Below are positions 23,534-35,123 of a stretch of DNA of 64,000 nucleotides, piece after piece. The stretch lies in contig JAQFVV010012476.1 of assembly GCA_028023455.1 (NCBI GenBank), positions 3,905,555 to 3,969,554 of the forward strand. The letters are read 5' to 3'. The position numbers and the translations under genes are program-made. The stretch comes from Epiperipatus broadwayi. Lineage: Eukaryota; Onychophora; Udeonychophora; Euonychophora; Peripatidae. The notes under the pieces were generated by a model. It saw only the letters and a program-made list of their open reading frames with translations. It was not told the origin of the DNA and made no database searches. Position 1 is the stretch's first letter. Every line of letters starts with the position of its first letter.

Positions 23534-23892
23534 TATAGAAACTAGGTCTAAAGACTGACTCTCAAGCGTTTATGCAAAACGTTTATATCAGTTTGCAAGC
23601 GTGAATTTTTCAGACCGGTAAAGTCTTCAAACTCAGCCTAGCAAGCTAGATATCTATATGGGTCTGATCTCAGTTCAGTTTCACCACATAGTCAAAGTCT
23701 CTGCAATATATATCATTGCAAGAAAACTTTAAAGGTACATTTATGAAAAATAAAAACAAGTTAGTCACGTAACCTGCTATCACTTGTTATTTATGATCAA
23801 TAGATGGCGTCTTTACCAAAACCGCCGAAACAAGTGTAAAATATTTTTACATAAACGCAAAAGGAGTCAGAATTAACTACCTCTTTCATTTT

Positions 23893-23952
23893 GCTCACCT
23901 CCAGATCAGCTGATTTCAAGCTGGTTTGCTTTCGTCAGTGGAAGGATAGAGC
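23893..23952 (-). ncRNA. Hammerhead ribozyme, HHR-E unit 2
   Basis: Identical to the unit 1 motif and exactly 419 bp away. Core CUGACGA, stem II AAGC/GCUU, GAAA and AUC cleavage site are all intact. Confidence 0.85.
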
Positions 23953-24311
23953 TATAGAAACTAGGTCTAAAGACTGACTCTCAAGCGTTTATGCAAAACG
24001 TTTATATCAGTTTGCAAGAGTGAATTTTTCAGACCGGTAAAGTCTTCAAACTCAGCCTAGCAAGCTAGATATCTATATGGGTCTGATCTCAGTTCAGTTT
24101 CACCACATAGTCAAAGTCTCTGCAATATATATCATTGCAAGAAAACTTTAAAGGTACATTTATGAAAAATAAAAACAAGTTAGTCACGTAACCTGCTATC
24201 ACTTGTTATTTATGATCAATAGATGGCGTCTTTACCAAAACCGCCGAAACAAGTGTAAAATATTTTTACATAAACGCAAAAGGAGTCAGAATTAACTACC
24301 TCTTTCATTTT

Positions 24312-24371
24312 GCTCACCTCCAGATCAGCTGATTTCAAGCTGGTTTGCTTTCGTCAGTGGAAGGATAGAGC
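24312..24371 (-). ncRNA. Hammerhead ribozyme, HHR-E unit 3
   Basis: Identical to units 1 and 2, again 419 bp further. The cleavage sites of units 1-3 therefore define equal 419-nt monomers. Confidence 0.85.
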
Positions 24372-24915
24372 TATAGAAACTAGGTCTAAAGACTGACTCT
24401 CAAGCGTTTATGCAAAACGTTTATATCAGTTTGCAAGCGTGAATTTTTCAGACCGGTAAAGTCTTCAAACTCAGCCTAGCAAGCTAGATATCTATATGGG
24501 TCTGATCTCAGTTCAGTTTCACCACATAGTCAAAGTCTCTGCAATATATATCATTGCAAGAAAACTTTAAAGGTACATTTATGAAAAATAAAAACAAGTT
24601 AGTCACGTAACCTGCTATCAAGCGTGAATTTTTCAGACCGGTAAAGTCTTCAAACTCAGCCTAGCAAGCTAGATATCTATATGGGTCTGATCTCAGTTCA
24701 GTTTCACCACATAGTCAAAGTCTCTGCAATATATATCATTGCAAGAAAACTTTAAAGGTACATTTATGAAAAATAAAAACAAGTTAGTCACGTAACCTGC
24801 TATCACTTGTTATTTATGATCAATAGATGGCGTCTTTACCAAAACCGCCAAAACAAGTGTAAAATATTTTTACATAAACGCAAAAGGAGTCAGAATTAAC
24901 TACCTCTTTCATTTT

Positions 24916-24975
24916 GCTCACCTCCAGATCAGCTGATTTCAAGCTGGTTTGCTTTCGTCAGTGGAAGGATAGAGC
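24916..24975 (-). ncRNA. Hammerhead ribozyme, HHR-E unit 4
   Basis: The complete motif is present, just before the array turns into its inverted arm at 24983. The inverted arm carries the stem II 3' strand, GAAA, stem III and UGGAGG on the plus strand but lacks CUGACGA, so it is a half-ribozyme. Confidence 0.85.
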
Positions 24976-25179
24976 TATAGAAAACCAGCTTGAAATCAGC
25001 TGATCTGGAGGTGAGCAAAATGAAAGAGGTAGTTAATTCTGACTCCTTTTGCGTTTATGTAAAAATATTTTACACTTGCTTCAGCGGTTTTGGTAAAGAC
25101 GCCATCTATTGATCATAAATAACAAGTGATAGCAGGGTTACGTGACTAACTTGTTTTTATTTTTCATATATATATAAAT

Positions 25180-25670
25180 AGATAACAAAATTATTATATC
25201 TTACACAAGCATTGATGCAAATATTTTTTTAAAGATACATAAGAAATATTATTCAAATCAATTGAACACCCATATATAAATGCATTAAATAATTTATAAC
25301 CAGAGTAGATATTGTCTTCTACTAGATTCCTTAAAAAAACTTGGTCAATCTTATTGAAAGGTATTAGAAAGATGCATATTGATAACAGAAATTCTAAGAT
25401 GCAGAAAAAAGTTTATTATAAAAAATATGAAGATTGATTCTATGTTATTATAAATGATTCACATCTATGTACTATGCTCAATAAATATATCTCAAACAGA
25501 AGAAGATCAAGATTTATCAAAGGTAATGTGCAAAGTATAATTTTATAAAACACATACAAAAAAATAGAACATAACTAGAACTATTACCTCAAATAGAGAT
25601 ATTGTAGGATAAAATACTCTGATAATAGATAATATTAATAAAAGAAGAGCTGACTTTTATTCAGGACAAT
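25180..25670. other. AT-rich sequence, no gene seen
   Basis: No gene or known repeat is supported here. Confidence 0.4.
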
Positions 25671-25680
25671 CTGGAATCAG

Positions 25681-25715
<35 letters not shown>

Positions 25716-25760
25716 TTGTAGTTATATATATTTAATGGTTGTAGTTATATATATAAGTAA
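25681..25760. repeat. TA microsatellite with duplicated flank
   Basis: A TA run (about 25684-25712) is followed by two copies of ATGGTTGTAGTTATATATAT, probably replication slippage. Confidence 0.8.
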
Positions 25761-25879
25761 ATAACGACAATTATTTACCAAAGCAATATTTTTACAAATA
25801 CACATATTATTAAAATGCAAAATATATTTACAGCAAATTTCAACTTTAAGAGATAGAAACATGCCTATAAGAAAAAAAG

Positions 25880-26625
25880 AATAGCTTTTGTTTCATTCAA
25901 ATTTACCAATAAAGATTTATATGCCAGCAATTTTCCAACTAAATCCAAATCTTCATTTGCTATTTTTTTGAGACAGCGATAAGAAGCTGCATTGCAAGAT
26001 AAAGCAATATTATTGGCAAAAATCAAAAATCTTAGATTCTAGCTACAGTGAAACTATATCTTTCATATAAATTTAAAATAATATAAAACCAAGGAATGAA
26101 CCCTGTGGTACTTCATTATTATTAATTATGATCACATTACTAATATTACCATAAATGTTTGTTATCTGTTTTCTATCTTTTAAATAATTCTCCAACCAAA
26201 AATCAAGAGAACTATGAAAAACATTCAAATAACATTTAATTAAAATATTATGATTAACAGAATCAAATGCTTTAGATAAATCAAGATAAATAACCAATGT
26301 TTTAAGTTCATGCACTTCTTCCAGGAATAAAGCCATATTGATTGTCAGATAAAATTTTATTTTTGAACAAAAATGACATTTTATCCTTAATTATTATTTC
26401 CAATAATTTAGAAATAACAGAAATAATAGCAATAAGTCTATAATTATCCATAAGCATGGAATCATTCCTTTTATGAATAGGAAAAATAACATTAAATTCC
26501 AAACATTCAGGATATGATCCAGAATGCAAAGATAAATTAAATAAATGAACCACAACATGAATAGAGACTAATTTATTATCTTTAAGAAACTTAGAGAACA
26601 GACCTTTTTTAAACTATTACTTAAT
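25880..26625 (-). pseudogene. Non-LTR reverse transcriptase fragment (CR1/Jockey-like), catalytically dead
   Basis: On the minus strand the RT domain can be followed in order. First come LFNLSLHSGSYPECLE and FPIHKRNDSMLMDNYRLIA (fingers), then ISKLLEIIIKDK and NQYGFIPGRSA; next a frameshift and loss of roughly 30 residues; then YLDLSKAFDSVNHNILI (motif A, catalytic D present) and NEVPQGSFLGFILF (motif B). After stops comes FLIFANNIALS (motif C). Active elements have F/Y-A-D-D at motif C; both aspartates are N here. Endonuclease and C-terminal parts are missing. The pattern fits the CR1/Jockey group of LINEs, without a firm clade assignment. Confidence 0.8.
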
Positions 26626-26705
26626 ACAGATAACTAAGATTCAGAAACATTTGAACATAAAAAAGCATTGAGACATGAATAGGAAGACAAAAGCTGTTCT
26701 GGAAC

Positions 26706-26717
26706 ATCATCATCACC

Positions 26718-26804
<87 letters not shown>

Positions 26805-26862
26805 TGGTGGTAGTAGTAGTAATAGTAGTAGTAGTAATGATAATAATAATAATAATATATTA
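26706..26862. repeat. AAT/AGT trinucleotide repeat
   Basis: AAT units give way to AGT units and back to AAT. The poly-Tyr, poly-Asn and poly-Ser frames through here are repeat artefacts. Confidence 0.95.
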
Positions 26863-27599
26863 GATAGTTTTGTAATGACTATTACATACAACTACACCTA
26901 CATTAACTCTATGAGAACCCAACTTCCCCCTCTTGTTTAAAAGACATTAGTGTAGAACTTTGTTCACATTTACTACATTTTATTTTTATAATTAAATATT
27001 TTTTCTACATGTATATTGATAATCTTTACATTATTTATCATAAATGAAAGTTTTCCAATAATAAAAATTCTAAAAATTAATGCTTAAACTTTTCAAAATA
27101 AAAAAATAAATAACTAAATTGAGTCCTTAACTATAACAAAAGTGCTTTGTGCAGGGGGCATAATTTTGTTTATTCAAAAAGTTTACAGAACAAAATATTT
27201 CTTATTTGAATTATTTTGAAATAAGAAAGAATTACATTTCATTAAAGAAAAAAATGTCTTAAAATTCATAATTAAATTTATTATTATTAAAATTTTAAAA
27301 GAAATTTTTTTATCAGTATTTATAAAAGCCATTCTTGCTGGTCATTAAGAACAATCACTTCTCTGTAACATTGTCTTCTTAAAAATAAATATTTTCAAAT
27401 AAAATACAATTCTACTTACCTAGGTGTTAGTTAAAATTTAGTAATACCCAAAATATTTAAAATCACCTTAAATGTATAAAGAAAGCACTACAATATATAG
27501 TTTTTCTTTTTGTAAAGAAATATTCAGAAATTGTCTTCAGGTCAGACAATTCATCAATCAGAAATTATCATTTCTATTGAGGTGAAAATGAGACAAGTA

Positions 27600-28040
27600 T
27601 GATTTCCTTTATATGCAAACTATATATGGTACTTTTTAAAAGGTCTGTACAATGCTAACATTTTCAAATTATTTTTCAACTAATAATTTTAAAATAATTT
27701 CTTTAGAAATAAATTGTGTAGATTAATCTAATATTATATAGATAGTTGGTATATAATGAAAAAAGCCATACACATCACAGCATATTTAAACACTTAAACA
27801 TTCAGAATAAGTGATTAGTAGTTAATAAATAAGAAGACATTAAAGCATTAAATGCAAATTATATATGGTACTTTCTTAAAGGTCTGTACAATGCTGACAT
27901 TTTCAGATTATTTTTCAACTAATAATTTTAAATAATTTTTATAGAAATATTTTGTATAAAAGCCATACACATCACAGCACTTTTGAACATTTAAATATGT
28001 CAAAATTTATGATTAGTAGTTAATAAAGAAGAACACATTA
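27600..28040. repeat. Direct duplication, about 240 bp unit
   Basis: AAATTATATATGGTACTTT, AAAGGTCTGTACAATGCT, TGACATTTTCAGATTATTT and GCCATACACATCACAGCA recur at about 27614-27780 and 27855-27980. Copies are clearly diverged. Confidence 0.65.
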
Positions 28041-28369
28041 AAGCATTAAAGGTGATAATGATTTACATATAGCTATTGTGAAATCAGAAGTAGTTTCAGT
28101 TTTTTTAATAACTATTTTGCATGGAAAATCTTTTAAATTTGTTAGAAGTAAATGTTAATATGTGATATCCCAAAATTCATGATTTTTAACAGTCACACTT
28201 TGTCTATTAATTAAAGATTTCTTATTTCTATTTAACAGATTTACTTCTGTGTTTTTTTTCTTTTATTACAATTTCTTTCTTCATGAAGTATTCTAGTATT
28301 TTGCACATCAAAATTGAAAGTAAAATCAAGTTTTCCATGAACAAAAAACATTACATGATTATAATTCTT

Positions 28370-28740
28370 TATGCTTACACAAGCTGTTTCACAGAGGCAA
28401 ACTGTACATAGAATAGTGCTACTCTGTGCAAACCAGAGTAATCAATGGATGTATGAAGGTTTTTGCATAAAATCCCTATTTAGCCTATTGTCCAATATCT
28501 CCAGACTAGTTTCTAGTTGGTGGCTTTCATTTATATGCAAATTATATATTCATTTATAAATTATATCCAAGGCTCCTTTATGATGAAAACCACAAGCTAG
28601 AAACTAGTCTGGGGTTATTTGATGAGTAGGTACCAAATAGGAATTCTATGCACAAACATTTTGCATCCAACTAATTACTCTTGTTAGAACTGTGTGGTAC
28701 TGCTGTATAGAGAGTTTTGCCTTTGATCAAAGAAACTAGA
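28370..28740. mobile_element. HHR-A foldback pair
   Basis: A minus-oriented HHR-A piece (28375-28535) and a plus-oriented piece (28562-28735) face each other around an AT-rich spacer. The plus arm has UAUGAUGA, a weak stem II AACCACAAGCU, GAAACUAGUC and UGGGG, so the hammerhead core is altered in its first bases. Confidence 0.7.
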
Positions 28741-29029
28741 TGTTCTTATTAAATCATTCATTATTCTTATCTTTTTATATACATTTATACAAAAGTCGAT
28801 GTCCTTAAAAAACATCAACATATTTTAGACCAATATGTATTCTAGTATCAAATAAATTAATAAAGTTCTTATTATTATAACTTCAGATATATTGTTTATC
28901 AGATAAAAAAAAATCATTTTTTCTTCTTAAATAACTTATGTAAATTAAATTCAAATAATTTAAAACTATTCTAAATTCTGTGTTTTTTATAATAGTAATT
29001 TATAGGATTTATTATCACTATTAATAGTT

Positions 29030-29290
29030 TATTGTTTATTAAACCACTAAACATCACATGATCACTATCTCATACTAGCACATAATTGTTATTAAACAAA
29101 GCAAAACTCTCCATACCATAGTGCCATCTTGTGCCAACAAAAGCAATCAATGGATGCAAGGCCACAAGCCAGAAACTAGTCTGGGGATATTGGATGAGTA
29201 AGCACTAGATAGGCATTTTATGCAAAAGCCTTCTAGCATCCACTGATTGCTCTTTTTGGCACAAGATGGCACTACTGTATGGAGAGTTTT
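29030..29290. mobile_element. HHR-A foldback with junction inside the hammerhead
   Basis: The left arm (ACCACTAAACATCACATGATC to about 29158) is minus-oriented HHR-A. The right arm begins AAGGCCACAAGCCAGAAAC, that is, inside the ribozyme just after CUGACG, and runs back to GGAGAGTTTTTC. The junction point is the same as at 42262. Confidence 0.8.
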
Positions 29291-29786
29291 TCTTTGTTTA
29301 TTGTTTATTATTATTACAATAATTAATCTATATGGGGTATATTTTAATAATATGATTTTAATACATTTACATATATAACAAGTTATTCCATTGATTCTGG
29401 TTTTTCTTATTGATATCGTTATCATTTTATTTCAATGTTATGCTGTATACTACTAGAATTAATTTAATTTCAGTGTTTTTAATTACTCAATGGTTTGCAC
29501 CATGTACTTAATTTCATATTATGCTTTGGCCTTCAGTAGTTTATATTAATGTTTACAATGCTACAATTCTATCACCTAGGTTATTCCAAATTGTATAGTC
29601 AATAATCAGAATTTGAATAATCGATGTAATGGTTTGGATTATATACTTTATACCCAACTTAGAGTTATAGTTAATTGCTTTCTTTGTATTATGTCGGGAT
29701 TGTGAATAAAGTATAATTTTGAAATGAACAAGTTATTCCATCTATCTCTTTATATGATATTTTGTATGTAGTATTTTTTATCCATA

Positions 29787-29880
29787 TGTCAAAGCATCAG
29801 CCAGGAAGTGAATCTGCAACAACTGTCTGCAAGCAACTGTTTGCAAGGCGGCTGTGCTGATCTATCGGCTACCTATGTTA
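29787..29880 (-). mobile_element. tRNA-derived SINE, older copy
   Basis: On the minus strand it shares GGTAGCCGATAGATCAGC (A-box region), GCAGATTCACTTCCTGG (B-box region) and TGATGCTTTGAC with the young SINE at 15307. It is longer in the middle by a repeated AGTTGCTTGCAGACAGTTG segment. Confidence 0.65.
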
Positions 29881-30721
29881 TCATCTGTTATATTTTTTTA
29901 ATGAAAACAAATCACATAGTACATACAGTACGGTCTATTCAAAATATTTCTTCTATGTATGTGATATAAAATTGAATGATTTATTGCAGGGATTGGCAAA
30001 CTAGGACATGCATATCAAGTGTGGTGCACAGAACAATTATCAATAGCACTCTTATTGAAGTGAAATATAGTAAAAATATATATTTTAATTGCAGCACGTG
30101 TTTGTGCTATCACATACATTTTGCATAGGCAACTCACATGTAAATGGAAACCATAATCTAGTTTAATTTACTAATTATTTTGTTCAATAAACATTAACTT
30201 GATCTTTGCTATTTTCAATAAAAGATAAAAGATAAGTGGAATGGAAGTATATATTTTTCCCCAAGGAAAATTAATTTTGCCTGGATTTTTTTTTTAATTG
30301 ACCTTTGATACTTTGCATATTTACAGTAAATTTATATTCAATCAAAATATTACATCGATAAATTATTTTTGAAAAACTTCTCTTCGTATTTATATAATAA
30401 TACATTTTAAGTTTTGGCATGTTTACTTGGGAAAAAAAGTTTATAGTGATTGACAGTCTGGTTAATGCGTGAAAAAAGTTCGTAAATGCATGAGACTTGA
30501 TAATATCATTCCGATCTCAAAGATGTTAAAAGTCATTGCTTTATGTCTTCTTTTAAATGTCTGTTGTGATTAAGACAAATTTCTGATAGAAAAAAATTCA
30601 AAATGTCCACAGTTTTAGAGAAAAAAGAATATATCAAAAACTTCCAATTTCGAATTGATTAATTAGCTTTTTAAATTAAACCATTGAAAGTTAAAGGTTC
30701 TTAATGCATACTATATATATA

Positions 30722-30832
30722 TAACAAAATAAAAATAATAAATATAATGGTAGTAAACTATTATACACTGTCTTTCAATCTGCAGAAGTACTTTTGGTTA
30801 ATTTCTTAACTTGCCTCAACTGCAAAAGGGGA
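30722..30832 (-). mobile_element. Penelope-like element 3' tail, inverted copy
   Basis: This segment is the reverse complement of 34985-35060: the minus strand has AAGTACTTCTGCAGATTGAAAG-like sequence, then ATAGTTTACTACCATT and TATTATTTTTATTTTG. It is a stand-alone 3' end, 5'-truncated to about 110 bp, bracketed by TA runs. Confidence 0.75.
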
Positions 30833-30849
30833 TATATATATATATAGTA

Positions 30850-32200
30850 GATCAAAAGTAAAAAATATGAAAAATTATGTCATTACCAGTGTAATAAATT
30901 AAAAAATATTAAGATATTATTTGCCAAGGAATTGCTTGAAGTTAGTTTAAAATGGAACAGATTAACAATGCTTTGTGTCAATTTAATCTTTCACTTTCAA
31001 GCAGCCATATTGAATATTTAAATAAATTATGCTAATCCACAAATTTTATCATAAATTTAAGTTTTATTAATAAAAATGACATAATAAATATTGTTTTAAA
31101 GATTAAACACCAAAGAATGTAATTAAACTGAAAAAAATATAGTCATTGATATTCAAAGTAATAAAAAAAAGAATAAAACTTAATATTTCTATTAATTATT
31201 TTCATATTATTTCATAAATCCTAAATTATCATGCATACAACTTAAAATTATATTTTTGATAGTAGGTTAGTTTATTGGATTCATCATAAAATTTTTAAAA
31301 AATTAGAATATAATAACACTTACCTAAGGTAATCCATCACTTAAAAACTTCATAGAATAAAGACATTAGTACCTTTCAATTTTCTCAGTAGCCCTTCAAA
31401 ATGTATTTACATACAGGGATTTGCAATATATAAGTCATTCCTAGTAACATCCCTTATAACAAGTAGTTAATATTGATCAATAATTAGTATAATTTGAATA
31501 TTTATAATAAAGAACTTCAATACAGTTTGTAATTTATTAAAAAGTACTACTAAAATAATCACTATATACAAAAATAAAATAAAATGTGAATGAAATACTA
31601 AATTCATTATAGAGTTAAGCTTGAGGTGCATAAGTTTGTAGTTTATATATATATATTGATATGCATACATATGTAGTTTATATATATATATTGATATAGG
31701 CACATATAATTTTATCTAAAATTATATTATTAAAATAATCTTTTGTTAAAGAAAAACATAAAATTAAATGTTGAAGAGTTTATTCAGTTTGTTTTTGAAA
31801 AAGATAAAAATCAAATAGTTTTCTAGCGTTAGTTTTGAAATAAAAAGCTACAATTAATTAATCAAAAGGGGGGAGGGGAGTCTTGGTTTGAGATATTAAA
31901 CTAAGAGTTATAAAAGGAAGTAAAGAGTTTTTATTAGTATTCGTAAAAATATAATTTAAAAAGTTAAAACATACCAATCTCTTTTCATTCAAGAAAAAAT
32001 AATGTTAAAACTAATATATGTGTGTATATATCTGTGATTGTCAACAATAGAATAAATGTTATTTTAAATAAATGAAAGTTAAAGAAGATTATCGTTAAAA
32101 AACACGGCAATGGTTATTAATTAATATCAAACAACATTTTTGCATGGCTATTACTAATTAAGCAATCTTTCAAAACACGTTTATCAAATGATTATCACTG
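30850..32200. other. AT-rich sequence, no gene seen
   Basis: Only short TA runs and a 37-bp duplication (TAGTTTATATATATATATTG twice, 31638-31700) are visible. Nothing supports a gene. Confidence 0.4.
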
Positions 32201-32312
32201 GAATTTGACAACAGATCTTTGCAGGAGATATTATGAAGACAACATGTCGCAGATATAAATAGACTTTTTTTTATTGGACAGTCAGTTCACAAATTTATTG
32301 AGAGAGTGCAGT

Positions 32313-32600
32313 TCAGAAATTAATTGAGTCAGTTAACAAATAAAATGCAGTGTTGAGAAGATTTTGGGAATTCACACCTCTCCACAGCCTAAAAAGTCCG
32401 ATGAAAACAGCAAGATCTGCCTGTGAAATAATGTCAACGTAACAACTTAGAAAATCTCCGTCAATATCTAATTGTCTCCAATAGTAATAATCATGAAAAT
32501 CAGGAAACTCATCAAGGAAAAGTCCCAGACAGTTGGTAAGCATTCATAATGGAAATATCCTCACCGAAAGCAGCCACAAAAGAGAACAAAATTCTATGTC
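32313..32600 (-). CDS. Exon-like ORF of unknown function
   Basis: A 76-codon minus-strand frame (32313-32543) has a natural-looking composition, with DEFPDFHDYYYWRQLDIDGD and AVFIGLFRLWRG. Inside it lies TTATTTCACAG followed by GCAGATC, a plausible splice acceptor, so only the last part might be exonic. Two AATAAA signals follow the stop on the minus strand. On the plus strand, a TATAAATAG lies at 32255. No known domain is recognised; an LTR or retroelement origin is equally possible. Confidence 0.25.
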
Positions 32601-33297
32601 TACATTCAAAAGCCTAGGTAAAACATTTGCTTATTTCGTTTATACTGTAATAGCCATTGCATTGCATTAATTCATACGAATCTTTCAAGAATCTAATTAT
32701 ATGAACTCTATATCATACATAAATGAACTATTGATGTGTGTGATTAAATTTCAAATACTTTGTAGTCCTTTATTATCATTATTATGTGTGTGCATGAGTT
32801 AATATGTGCGTGATTCTTATATCAATATTATTAGTCAAAGTAGATAAATTCCCAGTGTTCTGTGATGAAAATATTCAAGAATATTTAAACTATTTAGAAT
32901 GTTAATTTAAAATATGCGTGTGTTTTATTAGAAGTATAAAATGTTTAAATTTAGCAAATAAATGTTAATTAATAAATTATCTTTAAAATTAAACTTTATT
33001 TGTCGGTCAATTCTTTTTAACAAATTCTTTTATCAATTCTTTTAATCACTAATTAAGTATAATCTATTAGTGATTACAAATAGCTGAGCTAGTCGTGGAT
33101 TTATGTGTTGAGTTAGTGGCCACTGTTCAAAGTGTGTTGTCTATTGTTTTAGTATTCTTTTAGAATAAGCAGCTGGCGCTCGTGGTTATACACAAACAAA
33201 AAAGTGCTTTGGATGTGGTGTTCAACTCAACAGCCGAGAAGAAGCTATGTCCTGGAAATGTAACGTTAGTTATATACTTTATAGCTATCATTTGGGC

Positions 33298-33362
33298 ATA
33301 CATACTCTCCTAGTATGTTCTTCTCTGCCTAAGAGACCGGTGTTTCAAATTCACATATTCGA
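33298..33362 (+). pseudogene. tRNA-Asp-like relic
   Basis: CTCCTAGTATG (A-box region, about 9 bases shortened), CTGCCTAAGAGACCGG and TGTTTCAAATTC match the order of an animal tRNA-Asp: TAGTATAGTGG, GCCTGTCACGCGGGAGACCGG, GGTTCAATTCC. The anticodon triplet is lost. It is a tRNA pseudogene or the head of a tRNA-derived SINE, followed by a TA run. Confidence 0.45.
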
Positions 33363-33389
33363 ACACGGTTCAATATATATATATATACT

Positions 33390-33965
33390 ATCAAAATCAT
33401 TACTTTTAGCATTTGCGTATTTTTTACTATTATTAAAATGCAGATAAGAAATTATAGAAAAATCTACATCAGGTCATTATATTTCCAAAATATGTTCATC
33501 TTTGTCTTATATCAATTAATTCAAATACCCACCCAATTTCATATCATATCAAAAAATGCAGATAATACACGATATAAATGTACATGATCACAAGCTTTTT
33601 TTTTATGTTAGCTTTAATAATAATTTTTTTGTATATATATTTATCGTTTATATATACAGTATATATGAATAAAATAATAATTATAAAATATGCAGCTTTG
33701 AAATTTATATTGCAATAGTCTATAATTGGCCTAAGTTTATTTACTGTCAAAATCATTACTTTTAGCATTTTCTTATTTTTTACTATTATTAAAATGCAGA
33801 CAAAAAATTATAGAAAAATCTAAATCAGGTCATTATATTTCCAAAATATATTTATTTTTGTCTCATATCAATTAAGTCAAATGCTACACCCAAGCTCACA
33901 TTATAGAAAAATATGCCGATAATCACGATCTTTGTTTTTTATGTTACTTTCAATAATAATTTTTT
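33390..33965. repeat. Direct duplication, 355 bp apart
   Basis: The segments 33392-33628 and 33747-33962 share CAAAATCATTACTTTTAGCA, TTATTAAAATGCAGA, AGGTCATTATATTTCC and the terminal ATGTTA...CAATAATAATTTTTT region. Divergence is moderate. No coding sequence is seen. Confidence 0.8.
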
Positions 33966-34399
33966 GTTTTTTTTAAATCAAATATATATATATAACAATA
34001 ATTAAAAAATATATAATAAAATAATAATTAAAAAAATATACAAAAATAAAAATACTTATCATTAAGCCCCCATAATGTTGGCTTCAAAATACAATGGAAA
34101 AAGTAAAAGTCTTCACTGATATATTTTTTACGCTGAATTGTTCTCCAGTAGCTACCAAAAAATGAAAGACAAAAAAATTCAATGTACTTGTTCACAAAAA
34201 TTATCACAAAATTTTTATTTTTTATCATAGAAAAATAAAATGTATCTTTCTGAAAAGTAGAGAGAAACATGAAAACAAAGGTGTAAAACGCACATGCATA
34301 GTCTGTGTAGATTTTCATTAATCTTAACCTTAACCCAGATGTTTGTAATTTAAAAATCATTGCCCACATTGTGCAGGCATAAACACAAAGAGGTTAAAA

Positions 34400-35075
34400 A
34401 GAGTTATAATGGTTTAAAGAAGTTGAAGATTGATAGTAGAAAATGGATATCTATTCCATTTATTTCAAATGCTCAAGTGAAATTTCTTAAGGTTATATAT
34501 AATAATGTGTTTAATGTTTGATTCTGTGGTCCAAATAATGTTAATAAATTAGTGAATAATTTTAACAATGTCATACCTGTCAAGCAGAAAAGTAATGTTG
34601 TGTATCAATTTTTTGTGGATTTATGTTATCCTATATAGGTGAGTTGAGATACAGTATTGAGAAAAAGATTAAAGGAACATGAATTGTTATACAAGTGTGT
34701 GAAAAGTAAAAATAGTAATAATTTAATGGCAGCTTCAGCTTTCTTGAATCATGAAATGACTTGTAAATGTAAATTTTAGTTTGATATTGAAAGTGTGAAA
34801 ATTCTTCATGAAGAGAGAAACCATAATAAAAGAAAAATTAAGGAGGCACTTTTAATAAATAGAAATAAAATGAATTTAATTAATAGACAAGCAGCTAACA
34901 TTAAAATTTGGGATTCATGGTATATGCATTGATGATGTTTGCTTTCATTTTGTTATTTGAATTTAATGGCAGTTGAGGCACATTAAGGAATTAACTGAAA
35001 GTACTTCTGCTGATTGAAAGACTGTATATAATAGTTTATTACCATTATATTTATTATTTTTATTGTTATTACAAT
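34400..35075 (+). pseudogene. Penelope-like element: RT-endonuclease linker, GIY-YIG domain and 3' tail
   Basis: The plus frame reads WISIPFISNAQVKFLK and F-C-G-P-N-N-V-N-K-L-V, the usual linker after the RT of Penelope-like elements. A GIY-YIG-type endonuclease region follows: NVVYQFFVDLC (family VVYxixC), KRLKEHE, FLNHEMTCK, a KILHEE piece, KRKIKEALLI and AANIKIWDSW near 34915. Three or more stops and loss of the canonical YIG residues show it is inactive. The 3' tail (34980-35060) recurs inverted at 30722. Penelope-like elements insert with such endonucleases and often carry hammerhead motifs in their terminal repeats; none is visible in this truncated copy. Confidence 0.75.
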
Positions 35076-35123
35076 AGTTTTTTTAATTAATGGATATTTT
35101 ATTTGTATTATATATATATATAT

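Larger units (their letters stand above)
23374..25168 (-). mobile_element. HHR-E retrozyme-like tandem array (419-bp units)
   Basis: Units start at 23374, 23793 and 24212 with an exact 419-bp period. The first two differ by only one substitution that I can see (GCAAGCGTG against GCAAGAGTG). The third is cut at about 24619; a partial unit (24620-24815) resumes at the internal offset AGCGTGAATTTTTC; a fourth partial unit runs 24816-24982; an inverted arm fills 24983-25168. The array sits between TA runs. Each of four units carries a complete minus-strand hammerhead, so a minus transcript would self-cleave to 419-nt monomers. There is no ORF. Near-identity of the units indicates recent amplification or homogenisation. 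Internal landmarks (GTTTGAAGAC, GTCTGAAAAATTC, CAGACCCATATAG on the minus strand) are shared with HHR-C and HHR-D. Confidence 0.9.

Noticed and set aside
26634-26891. Poly-Tyr and poly-Asn/Ser frames on both strands
   Set aside because: They lie on the AAT/AGT trinucleotide repeat.
34028-34369. 113-codon minus-strand ORF next to the Penelope-like relic
   Set aside because: Its composition is hydrophobic and AT-driven, with no recognisable domain; it is probably a chance frame.
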